Shown here: positions 1-6,832 of the stretch, piece after piece
Layout: every line of letters begins with the position of its first letter
How positions within the stretch are numbered: position 1 is the first letter of the stretch
Assembly (NCBI GenBank): GCA_021160355.1
Contig: JAGHCS010000165.1
Coordinates: 1 to 7,626, forward strand
Length of the DNA stretch: 7,626 nt
Source of the DNA: Candidatus Cloacimonadota bacterium
GTDB taxonomy: Bacteria; Cloacimonadota; Cloacimonadia; JGIOTU-2
Direction: 5' to 3'
Translations under genes and position numbers: made by a program
The notes under the pieces: model-generated
Seen by the model: only the letters and a program-made list of their open reading frames with translations
The model's database searches: none
What the model was told of the DNA's origin: nothing

Positions 1-232
1 ACGTAAATGCAAGGACCATGGAGAGTTTGCGACCGTAACTGTCCGCGAAAAATCCGGTTGGAATCTCAAGAATGCCTGTGGATATTCCACGAATGGAAAA
101 GAGTGTTCCGATCTGCAGAAAAGAAAATCCCATTTCCCTGAAAAAGAGAATAATGAAGGGATCAAAAAATCTGAGATTTTTCAGAAATCCGTAAGCACAA
201 AATTTGTAATACTGCACATTTTTAGGTATCAT
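1..232 (-). CDS. MFS transporter, N-terminal part (cut by window edge)
   Basis: This frame, too short for a usual ORF list, gives 77 residues from an ATG at 232 and runs off the left edge. It starts MIPKNVQYYKFCAYGFLKN and has two hydrophobic helices (about residues 22-32 and 38-58). It then shows the loop signature of the major facilitator superfamily, G60-FFAD64-SYG67-R68-K69 (motif A, GxxxDxxGRK), preceded by EIPTG as in many drug-efflux-like members. The family moves small solutes or drugs across the inner membrane; the substrate cannot be told from this fragment. The ATG lies 13 bases after the coaE stop codon with only a weak purine stretch (AAAGAAA) before it, so it is probably the last visible gene of the folP-cdaA-coaE operon. 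MFS membership is secure; the subfamily is not. Confidence 0.85.
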   Translation of the reverse strand, partial: MIPKNVQYYKFCAYGFLKNLRFFDPFIILFFREMGFSFLQIGTLFSIRGISTGILEIPTGFFADSYGRKLSMVLAFT

Positions 233-245
233 GCTGTAAATTTCT

Positions 246-836
246 TTATTTGCTACGGATTATATGCTTCCAGATGAACTCCACCTGAGTATTCAATTCT
301 TCAAACGAACCATCATTTATAATAACAAAATCTGCGTCTTTCCCAGAAAATTTCTGTTGAGCCCGAACACGGTCACGTGCTTCTTCAAAGGAAAGATTAG
401 AATGATTCAGCAATCGCTCAATCCTGATATTTTCAGGTGCAGTCACAAGTATCACATGATTACAGAGCCTATTCATATTCCATTGTAAAAGTAGCGCTGC
501 ATCGATCGCAATCACTGGTTTGGTATTATTCTCAATCCTGGTTAAAATTTCTTTAATAAGAGACGGATGTACAATTGCATTGAGTTCATGGAGTTTCTGC
601 GTATCATGAAAAACAATCTTTCCGAGTTTTTTTCTGTCGATCTCCCCATTCTTCAAAATTAAGTCCCCAAAACACCTAATTATCTGATCCTTAATTTTCT
701 CATTCAGTAATATCTCATGCCCGATTTTGTCCGCATTGATTACGGGAACTCCCTTATGCATAAAAAAATCTGCAACAATGGATTTACCTGAAGCGATTGG
801 ACCTGTAATTCCGATAATCTTTTTATTCGAATTCAT
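246..836 (-). CDS. coaE: Dephospho-CoA kinase
   Basis: CoaE phosphorylates the 3'-hydroxyl of dephospho-CoA with ATP, the last step of coenzyme A synthesis, in the cytoplasm. The 196-residue product has the usual length. It shows the Walker A loop G12-PIAS-G17-K18-S19, the substrate-side motif NADKIGHEI (D36), the LNAIVHPSL segment (H90-P91), the IDAALLLQ segment (111-118) and the lid/adenine region ending RVRAQQKF (157-163). Two positions depart from the consensus I know: the usual PLLFE reads ALLLQ (Glu replaced by Gln118), and the Arg normally found four residues after the lid Arg-Leu is His145. The start ATG lies inside the end of cdaA (14-base overlap) with no good ribosome site, so it is probably translated by coupling. 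The identification is firm. Confidence 0.95.
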   Translation of the reverse strand: MNSNKKIIGITGPIASGKSIVADFFMHKGVPVINADKIGHEILLNEKIKDQIIRCFGDLILKNGEIDRKKLGKIVFHDTQKLHELNAIVHPSLIKEILTRIENNTKPVIAIDAALLLQWNMNRLCNHVILVTAPENIRIERLLNHSNLSFEEARDRVRAQQKFSGKDADFVIINDGSFEELNTQVEFIWKHIIRSK

Positions 837-1566
837 CCATTAAGGTTTGGGTAAGTATATCAATAGATACATTAGATTTTATGGAGCCGTTCTTGGCAGT
901 TGAAATTTTTCCTGTTTCTTCGGAGACAACTATTACAAAGGCATCAGTCTGTTCAGAAATCCCTATGGCTGCTTGGTGGCGTGTACCGTATTTTTGAACA
1001 TATTTTGTTTGATTAGTAAGCGGAAGAATCACTTTTGCGGCGACAATTTTATTATCCTTGATGACCATTGCTCCATCATGGAGCACAGTCCTGGTATTAA
1101 AAATAGTGAGGATAAGTTTTTCGGATATTTCTGCATTAATAATCTCCCCGGTTACAATATAATCGTCTAATCCCACTTTTTCCACGAGCACAAAAATACC
1201 GCCGATCCTGCTGTATGACATAGCGCGAACCGCATTGAGTAGTTCTGTGAAACGATACTCTGATTTCTGTGGAAATAGTGATCTTATAAATGGTTTCTGT
1301 CCGAATTTAATAAGTGCGGAACGTATTTCCGGCTGAAAAAGTACGACTAGTGAGATTGCCCAGATATCGCGAATGATTCGAACGACTGATCCAAGGAGTG
1401 TGAGGTTGAGTAGTTCGGCGACGAAATAAATGATCACAACCAGTATGAGTCCCCAAACGATCTGATATGTCTTAGATCCGTGCACCAGAAGTATTATCCT
1501 ATAGATGATATAGGCGACAACTAAAATATCTAAAACATCAAGTAGATTTGGTACAAGAAAACTCAT
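823..1566 (-). CDS. cdaA: Membrane diadenylate cyclase (CdaA/DacA type)
   Basis: The protein makes cyclic di-AMP from two ATP. The 247-residue layout is that of CdaA: three N-terminal membrane helices (about 11-29, 36-56 and 61-79), a linker, then a cytoplasmic DAC domain. Visible motifs are the catalytic D164-G165-A166 in VLHDGAMVI, the nucleotide loop GTRHQAAIGISE (194-205) and SEETGKIS (215-222). The second catalytic motif is normally RHR; here it is R196-H197-Q198 (codon CAA), which is unusual. Its ATG shares four bases with the folP stop (ATGA), and its own end overlaps coaE by 14 bases. This is tight coupling within one operon, and there is no cdaR or glmM nearby as in Firmicutes. A weak AAGAG precedes the start. 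In known systems c-di-AMP controls potassium, osmotic and wall homeostasis. Confidence 0.95.
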   Translation of the reverse strand: MSFLVPNLLDVLDILVVAYIIYRIILLVHGSKTYQIVWGLILVVIIYFVAELLNLTLLGSVVRIIRDIWAISLVVLFQPEIRSALIKFGQKPFIRSLFPQKSEYRFTELLNAVRAMSYSRIGGIFVLVEKVGLDDYIVTGEIINAEISEKLILTIFNTRTVLHDGAMVIKDNKIVAAKVILPLTNQTKYVQKYGTRHQAAIGISEQTDAFVIVVSEETGKISTAKNGSIKSNVSIDILTQTLMDEFE

Positions 1567-2768
1567 GAGTGTATATCTCTTATAGCATCGATTATTTGAG
1601 CAAGTTTTTTATGCGGTCCAACTTCGTGAACTCTGATAATATGTGCCCCCTGCATAATTGCATAGGCATGAGCACCAAGTGAACCTTCAAGACGATCTTC
1701 TTTTTCTGTTTTCAGAAGCCGGCCAATGAAACTTTTATTTGAACACCCGATAAGCACAGGTTTATCAAGGCACTTGAACTCAGAAAGCTTATGGATGATC
1801 TCAAGATTATCTTCAAGCCGTTTTCCAAACCCGATGCCGGGATCGATTATGATCTGTCCTGCAGGAATGTTTGCCTTTTCTGCAATAGAGATAGATTTGG
1901 ACAAATATTGTAATATTTCCTCGATCACATCATCATATGTAGGATCTTTCTGCATGTCTGTGGGGGTTCCCTTTATGTGCATGACAATTATCGCAACATC
2001 ATTGTATTGCGCGATCATTCCAGCCATGTGAGGGTCAAACTGCAAGCCGCTGATGTCGTTCACGATCCGGACACCTTCATCAAGTGCTGCTTGTGCAACT
2101 TCGGATTTATACGTGTCTATGGAAAGCGGAACATCAAATCTTTGAATTGCTTTTGAAATGATCGGCATAACTCGCTCTAATTCTTCTTTAACATTTACTT
2201 TTTCAGAAAACGGACGTGTGGACTCTCCTCCTATATCAATAATATCTGCACCTTCATTTACCATTTTCTCAATTTGAAAAAGCGCTGCATCAAGAGAATT
2301 ATACTTTCCTCCATCGTAGAAAGAATCGGGGGTGACATTGAGCACTCCCATAATGTGAGTCCTGTTCAGAGTTAAGGTGCGATCTCCTACTTTGAGTATG
2401 AAAGGCATTTTTCTTTCTTCAATTTCAAGAAGTTTCTGTATGCGTGAAATTATTTGAGGAATCTCAAAAATATTCTGGAAAGATAACTTCTGGATAAGAC
2501 TGTGTATCATTTTCAGGTTGCCAAGGATGATGACATCCGACGTCTCTACTTTTCCGTTAACAACTCCCCGCGATACTGCTGCATCTCCACCGATACTGAG
2601 CATATCCTGCTTAATGATATTTGCTGCTCCCAATTTTATGTTCTTTAATTTTACTGCAAGACAGTGTGACTTCTCATACATTGATTCAATTCCCTGAGAG
2701 GTAACACCGATGCGCTTGAGCTCGATAATGCAATCATCGGCTCTTTGCAAAGAAAGAATTCTATCCAT
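1563..2768 (-). CDS. folP: Dihydropteroate synthase, long form with N-terminal extension
   Basis: DHPS joins p-aminobenzoate to the pterin pyrophosphate in folate synthesis, in the cytoplasm. From the chosen ATG the protein has 401 residues against roughly 280 for the core enzyme. Residues 1 to about 121 form an extension containing GGDAAVSRGVV (60-70), as in other long-form DHPS proteins I know of. The TIM-barrel core shows NVTPDSFYDGG (144-154), DIGGESTRPF, SIDT (216-219), NDISG (237-241), DPGIGFG (309-315), the loop S343-N344-K345-SFIG and RVHEV (379-383). The usual SRK loop reads SNK here. The frame stays open to a GTG at 2795, but that codon lies in a terminator stem. The ATG at 2768 has AGGA eight bases upstream and is preferred; an ATG at 2777 is less likely. 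It is first in the operon and overlaps cdaA by ATGA. Confidence 0.95.
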   Translation of the reverse strand: MDRILSLQRADDCIIELKRIGVTSQGIESMYEKSHCLAVKLKNIKLGAANIIKQDMLSIGGDAAVSRGVVNGKVETSDVIILGNLKMIHSLIQKLSFQNIFEIPQIISRIQKLLEIEERKMPFILKVGDRTLTLNRTHIMGVLNVTPDSFYDGGKYNSLDAALFQIEKMVNEGADIIDIGGESTRPFSEKVNVKEELERVMPIISKAIQRFDVPLSIDTYKSEVAQAALDEGVRIVNDISGLQFDPHMAGMIAQYNDVAIIVMHIKGTPTDMQKDPTYDDVIEEILQYLSKSISIAEKANIPAGQIIIDPGIGFGKRLEDNLEIIHKLSEFKCLDKPVLIGCSNKSFIGRLLKTEKEDRLEGSLGAHAYAIMQGAHIIRVHEVGPHKKLAQIIDAIRDIHS

Positions 2769-2776
2769 TGTTCGCA

Positions 2777-2780
2777 TCCT
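2777..2780 (-). promoter_or_regulatory. Ribosome binding site that decides the folP start
   Basis: Read on the minus strand the bases are AGGATGCGAACAATG. AGGA is separated by 8 bases from the ATG at 2768, ideal spacing for 16S rRNA pairing. The same AGGA overlaps the first base of an in-frame ATG at 2777 and so cannot serve that codon. This is why the 401-residue start is chosen. Confidence 0.6.
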
Positions 2781-2810
2781 ATAAAGAAAGCCCACAGATG
2801 AATGTGGGCT
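2781..2810 (-). terminator. Intrinsic terminator of the aminotransferase gene
   Basis: On the minus strand an 8-bp perfect stem AGCCCACA / TGTGGGCT (2810-2803 and 2796-2789) closes a 6-base loop and is followed by TTCTTTAT. It starts 22 bases after the aminotransferase stop codon, as expected for a factor-independent terminator. On the plus strand the hairpin is followed by ATTGTTTAAA, so it is directed leftward. It ends only 12 bases before the folP ATG, just before the AGGA ribosome site, so it may also act on folP operon transcription. Confidence 0.8.
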
Positions 2811-2832
2811 ATTGTTTAAAGTTTTACACGAT

Positions 2833-4047
2833 TTATTTTATATGTTCTTTTATAACTGTTGCAAGGCGTTTGGCACCTTCGACTATCTGATCCTCAGTTG
2901 CATAAGAAAAGTTAATTCTCATGGAGTCATGTCCGGAGTCATCGCAATGAAAGGCGGAACCGATCACATAGGCAACATTTTTGTCGATTGCTTTATAAAA
3001 CAATTCATCAGTATCGATGCGCATATGTGTAGGAACACGCAAAAAGAGAAAAAGCCCACCCTCTGGCTTCGTCCAAGTAACACCTTCGGGCATATATTTT
3101 TCAAATGCATCAAGCATAATATCACGCTTTCTGTGATACATTAGCTTTATTTTTTCAATATTCTTCTCAAGATATCCTTTTTCCATAAATCTCCCAACAA
3201 TGCGCTGCGAGAAGGTTGGCGGACATAAATCGGTGGACTGCTTGGCAACGACAAGTTTCGTGATCACTTGCGGCGGTGCTAAAACCCAACCGATTCTGAA
3301 GCCGGGAGCAAATATTTTTGAAAATGTCCCGAGTAAAATAACTCGTCCTTCTTTATCCAAACTATATATAGTCGGAACGGGATCACCCTCAAAGCGCAAC
3401 TCTCGATACGGACTATCCTCCAGAATAATGAGGTTAAATTCACTCGCCAGCTCAAGAATTTCATAACGTCGTTTGAGTGTCATGGTCATACCTGCGGGAT
3501 TTTGAAAATCGGGTACAATATAGATGAACTTCGGCTTGTTGCCGCTTTCTTTTAATACATTAAGTTCTTCTCTCAGTAACTTCGCACTTTTACCCTCAAG
3601 ATCATGTGGAACGCCAATCATCTCAGCGCCGTATGCATTGAATGCACCAAGACCTCCTACATAGGATGGGAGCTCAACAATGATGGGATCACCCGGATTT
3701 ATAAAAATTTTTGCAACAAGATCAAGTCCTTGCTGAGACGAAGTTGTTACAAGTAAATTTTCTTCTTTGACATCCATTCCATTTCTACTCGCATGTTTTA
3801 AAAGCTGTTCTCTGAGTACAGGATCTCCTTCAGTTGCACTATACTGGAGTGCAGCCTTGCCCTCATTATCTAATACCTCGTTCACAATTTCCTTCACTTC
3901 TTTTATAGGAAATGAATCCGGTGATGGGAGACCGCCGGCAAAAGATATTATTTCAGGTTTTGAAGTTAATTTTAAAAGTTCCCGAATGACTGACTTTTTC
4001 ATTCTCTTCGAATTTATGGAAAAGAGTTCCTCAAAATTTAACGACAT
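2833..4047 (-). CDS. PLP-dependent aminotransferase, class I/II (aminoadipate/aromatic type)
   Basis: This is a fold-type-I transaminase, cytoplasmic, of 404 residues from the chosen start. Motifs in order: ISFAGGLPSPDSFP near residues 34-47 (as in the LysN/2-aminoadipate and aromatic aminotransferase group, and the catalytic part of MocR proteins); TTSSQQGLDL (cofactor phosphate region); PDFQNPAG with N183; ILEDSPY with D211 and Y214; the Schiff-base lysine K244 in GTFSKIFAPGFRIGW; and carboxylate-binding R377 in MRINFSY. There is no winged-helix domain, so it is an enzyme and not a MocR regulator. The frame opens at an ATG at 4059, but GGAG lies six bases before the third ATG (4047), which I take as the start. 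Likely substrates are 2-aminoadipate, branched-chain or aromatic amino acids; the sequence does not separate these. It appears to be transcribed alone, with its own terminator. Confidence 0.9.
   Translation of the reverse strand: MSLNFEELFSINSKRMKKSVIRELLKLTSKPEIISFAGGLPSPDSFPIKEVKEIVNEVLDNEGKAALQYSATEGDPVLREQLLKHASRNGMDVKEENLLVTTSSQQGLDLVAKIFINPGDPIIVELPSYVGGLGAFNAYGAEMIGVPHDLEGKSAKLLREELNVLKESGNKPKFIYIVPDFQNPAGMTMTLKRRYEILELASEFNLIILEDSPYRELRFEGDPVPTIYSLDKEGRVILLGTFSKIFAPGFRIGWVLAPPQVITKLVVAKQSTDLCPPTFSQRIVGRFMEKGYLEKNIEKIKLMYHRKRDIMLDAFEKYMPEGVTWTKPEGGLFLFLRVPTHMRIDTDELFYKAIDKNVAYVIGSAFHCDDSGHDSMRINFSYATEDQIVEGAKRLATVIKEHIK
2837..2864 (-). promoter_or_regulatory. Weak candidate promoter for the folP operon
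   Basis: Inside the 3' end of the aminotransferase gene the minus strand reads TTGCAA (2864-2859), 16 bases, then TATAAA (2842-2837). A transcript from here would begin before the 2781-2810 hairpin, so the hairpin would lie in the folP leader. The region is AT-rich and such matches occur by chance; this is only a candidate. Confidence 0.2.
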
Positions 4048-4074
4048 ATTCATCTCCATATTTGTTTTTTTGTA

Positions 4075-4104
4075 TTCATCTCACATTTTTTCATTTGCTG
4101 TCAA
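4075..4104 (-). promoter_or_regulatory. Candidate promoter of the aminotransferase gene
   Basis: The AT-rich gap between the PAP2 gene and this gene (4060-4285) holds, on the minus strand, a perfect TTGACA (4104-4099). A poor -10 (GATGAA, 3 of 6 matches) follows 18 bases later. A start about seven bases further on would give a short leader containing GGAG before the ATG at 4047. TTGCCA and TATATT further upstream form an alternative pair. The gap holds no gene. Confidence 0.3.
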
Positions 4105-4285
4105 GTTAATTTCTTAAGATTTCACACAGAAAAAAATCCTTACAAAAATATAGTATATGCAAACTGCATTATGGCAAATAAATTGTGCTCATTTCTTGTA
4201 AAGTTTCGAGATACTATTACCCTTGTTGAGTAAAATCAATTAAAAAACTAGCAAAAATTACCTTAAGATGTAATTTTAAAATTTA

Positions 4286-5116
4286 TTATTTTTTTAATAC
4301 AACCTTATAAAACTCAACCATTCCCCAGACAAGGCTTATTGTGCCGATGATCCACTTTGCCGGATCTGCAAGAGCATAATGAGTATTATACAAAAAGAGC
4401 AGATCAATCATACAGACAAGTAGGATTATTCCATAAATGATTTGTGCAGTACGAGAAAATCCCCATTGCAATCTTCCTGCAAGCGACACACCGACCCACG
4501 CACAGAGCCATCCAAGAATTGCACCACCAAGTACATCGGCAGGCCAATGTGCCCCCACTGCGACGCGAGAAAGCCCCACCAGAATAGCAAATATGATACT
4601 CAAGATATAGATTGTATTTTTCTTAAATGAGAAAGCAATCACACTCATTAATGTGAATATCGTTGTTGTATGCCCGGATGGGAAAGCATACCTTGTGAAC
4701 CGTTTACCAATTATATACATTGTATCTGGAGAAAGCACTCCTGCGGGACGTGGCACATCCATAATTCTCTTAAGACTATGCAGAATTATCATATAAAACA
4801 GTGATGCAATGAGTACACTCCAGATGATATCCGGTCGTTTTTTAAGAAACGGAAACAGCAACACTGCTGCGACAAGTCCATCACCAAAGAGCGTGATAAT
4901 TGCCCAGAATCTATCGCCCGTGATTGTGTGCCATTTATTGAAAAATAAAAAAAGTTGCATATTCATTCCTGTAAATTGAATCACAATCAGGAGGATCGCA
5001 AAGACCAGCATAGGTGACCACACCCATGGATCTTTAAAAGAGGGAGCACATTTTTTCATAACTCGATTGGGTATGTTAAAAATTTTTTGGCAACGTTTTC
5101 TCGATAAATTTGACAT
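4286..5116 (-). CDS. PAP2-superfamily membrane phosphatase
   Basis: This is an integral membrane phosphatase with the complete three-part PAP2 signature: K116-x6-R123-P124 (KRIMDVPRP), P146-S-G-H149 (FPSGHT) and S183-R184-x5-H190-x3-D194 (SRVAVGAHWPAD). H149 and H190 are the expected catalytic histidines. The 276 residues form roughly six to eight hydrophobic helices (about 36-49, 68-90, 98-115, 150-163, 168-182, 192-212, 223-243, 254-273), with a basic N-terminus facing the cytoplasm. The family removes phosphate from lipids such as undecaprenyl diphosphate, phosphatidylglycerophosphate or lipid A. Divergence from an ArnT-like glycosyltransferase across 48 bases suggests a role in polyprenyl-phosphate recycling or envelope lipid modification; that is inference. 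The ATG at 5116 lacks a clear ribosome site, and an ATG at 5059 (residue 20) is an alternative. Confidence 0.9.
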   Translation of the reverse strand: MSNLSRKRCQKIFNIPNRVMKKCAPSFKDPWVWSPMLVFAILLIVIQFTGMNMQLFLFFNKWHTITGDRFWAIITLFGDGLVAAVLLFPFLKKRPDIIWSVLIASLFYMIILHSLKRIMDVPRPAGVLSPDTMYIIGKRFTRYAFPSGHTTTIFTLMSVIAFSFKKNTIYILSIIFAILVGLSRVAVGAHWPADVLGGAILGWLCAWVGVSLAGRLQWGFSRTAQIIYGIILLVCMIDLLFLYNTHYALADPAKWIIGTISLVWGMVEFYKVVLKK

Positions 5117-5136
5117 TCAATTACAAATTCTATAAA
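5110..5136 (+). promoter_or_regulatory. Candidate promoter of the glycosyltransferase gene
   Basis: A perfect TTGACA (5110-5115) is followed after 15 bases by TATAAA (5131-5136), a short but usable spacing. Transcription would start near 5143, just before AAGGA (5147-5151) and the ATG at 5165. The -35 box covers the start codon of the divergent PAP2 gene, so the two genes may interfere with or influence each other. Confidence 0.35.
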
Positions 5137-5164
5137 CATATTTTTGAAGGATAAGTAAGTTAAT

Positions 5165-6658
5165 ATGAAAAATTCAGTAATATCGATCTTTGATATTTTC
5201 AAAGATAAAGCAGCACTTCTCATTCTCGGCATTGGCTTTATCGTGCGCATTATTGCCAGTATTTTTGTTGCACCAGGTATTGATGAAGCATATTACGGCG
5301 TATGCTCGTATTTTCCTGCATGGGGTTATTTTGACCATCCTCCGATCGTGGCTGTTACTGCCGGACTTGGTAGATGGCTGAGTGGTTCATTTTCCACCTT
5401 GAGCTTACGCTTCGGTGCGATACTGCTGTTTATCATTTCAGCTGTTCTAATGTACTCTATTGTACGAAATTTATTCAACCGAAAAGCTGCAATATTCTCA
5501 CTTCTTTTTCTTCATACGATCCCCTATTTCTTTGTGGGAATGGGTGCATTTGTGATTCCAGATAATGCGTTAGGAGTGTTCTGGCTACTCTTCATCCTGA
5601 GTATTATGAAGATTCATCAAACTCAAAAAGGAGTATGGTTTCTACTTTCCGGAGTAAGTCTCGGTTTTGCTATGCTTTCCAAATATCATGCAATCCTGCT
5701 CCTTGCGAGTATTGGTTTTTGCTTGATCGCTTTTAAAGAGTGGCGTAGATATTGGAAAAGTCCTTTTTTGTATATTGGACTCCTCATCGCAGGTTTGATG
5801 TTCCTTCCAAATATCTTATGGAATGCCCAGCACGATTGGGTTTCCTATGCATATCAATTTGGGAAGGGAGTGGGACGGCACAGCATATCATTCACGAAAT
5901 TCTATCAGGGAGTGCTGGTACAGGCAGCTTATTTGCTTCCCTGGATAATGATCATACTGATAATGGGAATAATCAAAACGATTGATAAAAATGACAAAAA
6001 CACGCGATGGTTGCTACCTTTCGCGATACTTCCAATTGGTATTTTTACACTTATCGGTGCAACGCAACAGATTCTTCCCCATTGGCCCATGCCCGGGTAT
6101 CTTGCTGCCATTATTCTCACCTGTGGATGGATGCTACATTGGAAAAAACCGGCAATCAAATGGACGTTCTGGAGTACCGGTATTGTGACTGCCGTGCTTC
6201 TTATTGTGGTCGTGATACATTCCATCATAGGTTTTCTGAATCTAAGCGTGAAACTCGATCTTACGCTCGAGGGATATGGATGGGATAAAGTTATTGATGA
6301 ACTGGAAGATCGGAGTCTATTGGACGAGGATACTTTTCTTTTTACTCATAAATATATCACGGGCGGTGAACTTGGTTATGCTACACAGAAGAAGTATCCG
6401 GTTGCTGTTTTTGACAAGGGAAGTGCACATCATTTTGCTTATTGGTCACCAATGGATTCACTTGTTGGTAAAGATGGAATATTTGTCATGCATCCAAGAT
6501 ACACAACAAGCCCTGAAGAAAGATATTCAGAATTTTTTGAAGAAATAATTCCTCTCAAAGGCATAATGATATATCGTAATGGGAAGTATGAGATGACGTA
6601 CAATCTCTGGCTATGTAAAAACCTGAAAAAGCCCTATCCGCTGGAGTATGGACCATAA
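5165..6658 (+). CDS. ArnT/PMT_2-like membrane glycosyltransferase (GT39/GT83 class)
   Basis: A 497-residue polytopic protein resembling enzymes that move a sugar from a polyprenyl-phosphate donor to an acceptor on the outer face of the inner membrane, such as ArnT on lipid A or protein mannosyltransferases. After the first helix (about 17-36) comes the conserved acidic pair in GID40-E41-AYY, then a loop with FDHPP (56-60). Next are IPDNALGVFW (131-140), LSKYHAILLL (171-180), LPNILWNAQHDW (214-225) and LPHWPMPGYLAA (304-315), all typical of this superfamily. About ten to twelve helices end near residue 356, followed by a soluble domain of about 140 residues. AAGGA lies 13 bases before the ATG. 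The acceptor and sugar are unknown; the neighbouring PAP2 phosphatase suggests envelope lipid or glycan work. Confidence 0.88.
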   Translation: MKNSVISIFDIFKDKAALLILGIGFIVRIIASIFVAPGIDEAYYGVCSYFPAWGYFDHPPIVAVTAGLGRWLSGSFSTLSLRFGAILLFIISAVLMYSIVRNLFNRKAAIFSLLFLHTIPYFFVGMGAFVIPDNALGVFWLLFILSIMKIHQTQKGVWFLLSGVSLGFAMLSKYHAILLLASIGFCLIAFKEWRRYWKSPFLYIGLLIAGLMFLPNILWNAQHDWVSYAYQFGKGVGRHSISFTKFYQGVLVQAAYLLPWIMIILIMGIIKTIDKNDKNTRWLLPFAILPIGIFTLIGATQQILPHWPMPGYLAAIILTCGWMLHWKKPAIKWTFWSTGIVTAVLLIVVVIHSIIGFLNLSVKLDLTLEGYGWDKVIDELEDRSLLDEDTFLFTHKYITGGELGYATQKKYPVAVFDKGSAHHFAYWSPMDSLVGKDGIFVMHPRYTTSPEERYSEFFEEIIPLKGIMIYRNGKYEMTYNLWLCKNLKKPYPLEYGP

Positions 6659-6688
6659 AAAAATAGTACGCGGATTGGCACAGATCAA

Positions 6689-6705
6689 GCAGATTAACAC
6701 TGATT
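6689..6705 (-). repeat. Left arm of 17-bp inverted repeat (copy 1 of an intergenic repeat)
   Basis: The plus strand reads GCAGATTAACACTGATT, the exact reverse complement of 7118-7134. On the minus strand the similarity in style goes on through ATCTGTGCC, matching the general AATCTGTGTTAATCTGCG type of repeat. The arm begins 31 bases after the glycosyltransferase stop. Confidence 0.75.
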
Positions 6706-6722
6706 TATTTATTAATTATTTC

Positions 6723-6768
6723 TATTCCTCGTTACCACTCCCCTGATTGGTGAAGTTGGAAAGGAATA
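6723..6768. repeat. 46-base stem-loop with nested stems
   Basis: TATTCCT (6723-6729) pairs perfectly with AGGAATA (6762-6768). Inside, TTACCA (6732-6737) pairs with TGGTGA (6748-6753) with one G-U pair. There is no T-run after it, so it is not an ordinary terminator. The CTCGTTACCA start loosely recalls the CTCGTTCCC repeats of other bacteria. Confidence 0.45.
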
Positions 6769-6797
6769 ACATAAGCTGAAAATCACTATTCTAAGAG

Positions 6798-6831
6798 ATT
6801 CTTCGCTTCGCTCAAGAATGACATTTTTTTT
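6798..6831 (+). terminator. Repeat-type intrinsic terminator 1 downstream of the glycosyltransferase
   Basis: ATTCTT (6798-6803) pairs with AAGAAT (6814-6819) around a 10-base loop containing CTTCGCTC. Then come GACA and eight T residues (6824-6831). It is the first terminator-like structure after the glycosyltransferase stop, 140 bases away. It shares the frame ATTC...GAATGACA plus T-run with the element at 6919-6956. Confidence 0.55.
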
Positions 6832-6832
6832 A

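Noticed and set aside
264..488. Plus-strand open frames inside coaE, cdaA, folP and the aminotransferase (for example 264-488, 973-1170, 1726-2031, 2812-3144, 3767-4117)
   Set aside because: They lie opposite genes with clear family motifs, have no recognisable domain and no ribosome sites; they are shadow frames.
2833..4047. MocR-type transcription factor
   Set aside because: The aminotransferase signature is complete but there is no N-terminal GntR winged helix; the protein begins about 30 residues before the PLP domain.
4253..4273. Terminator after the PAP2 gene (TTAC/GTAA followed by TTTTT on the minus strand)
   Set aside because: The stem has only four firm pairs and is AT-rich; not distinguishable from chance in this sequence.
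5929..6228. Minus-strand frame within the glycosyltransferase gene
   Set aside because: It is antisense to conserved GT39-like motifs such as LPHWPMPGY; no independent support.
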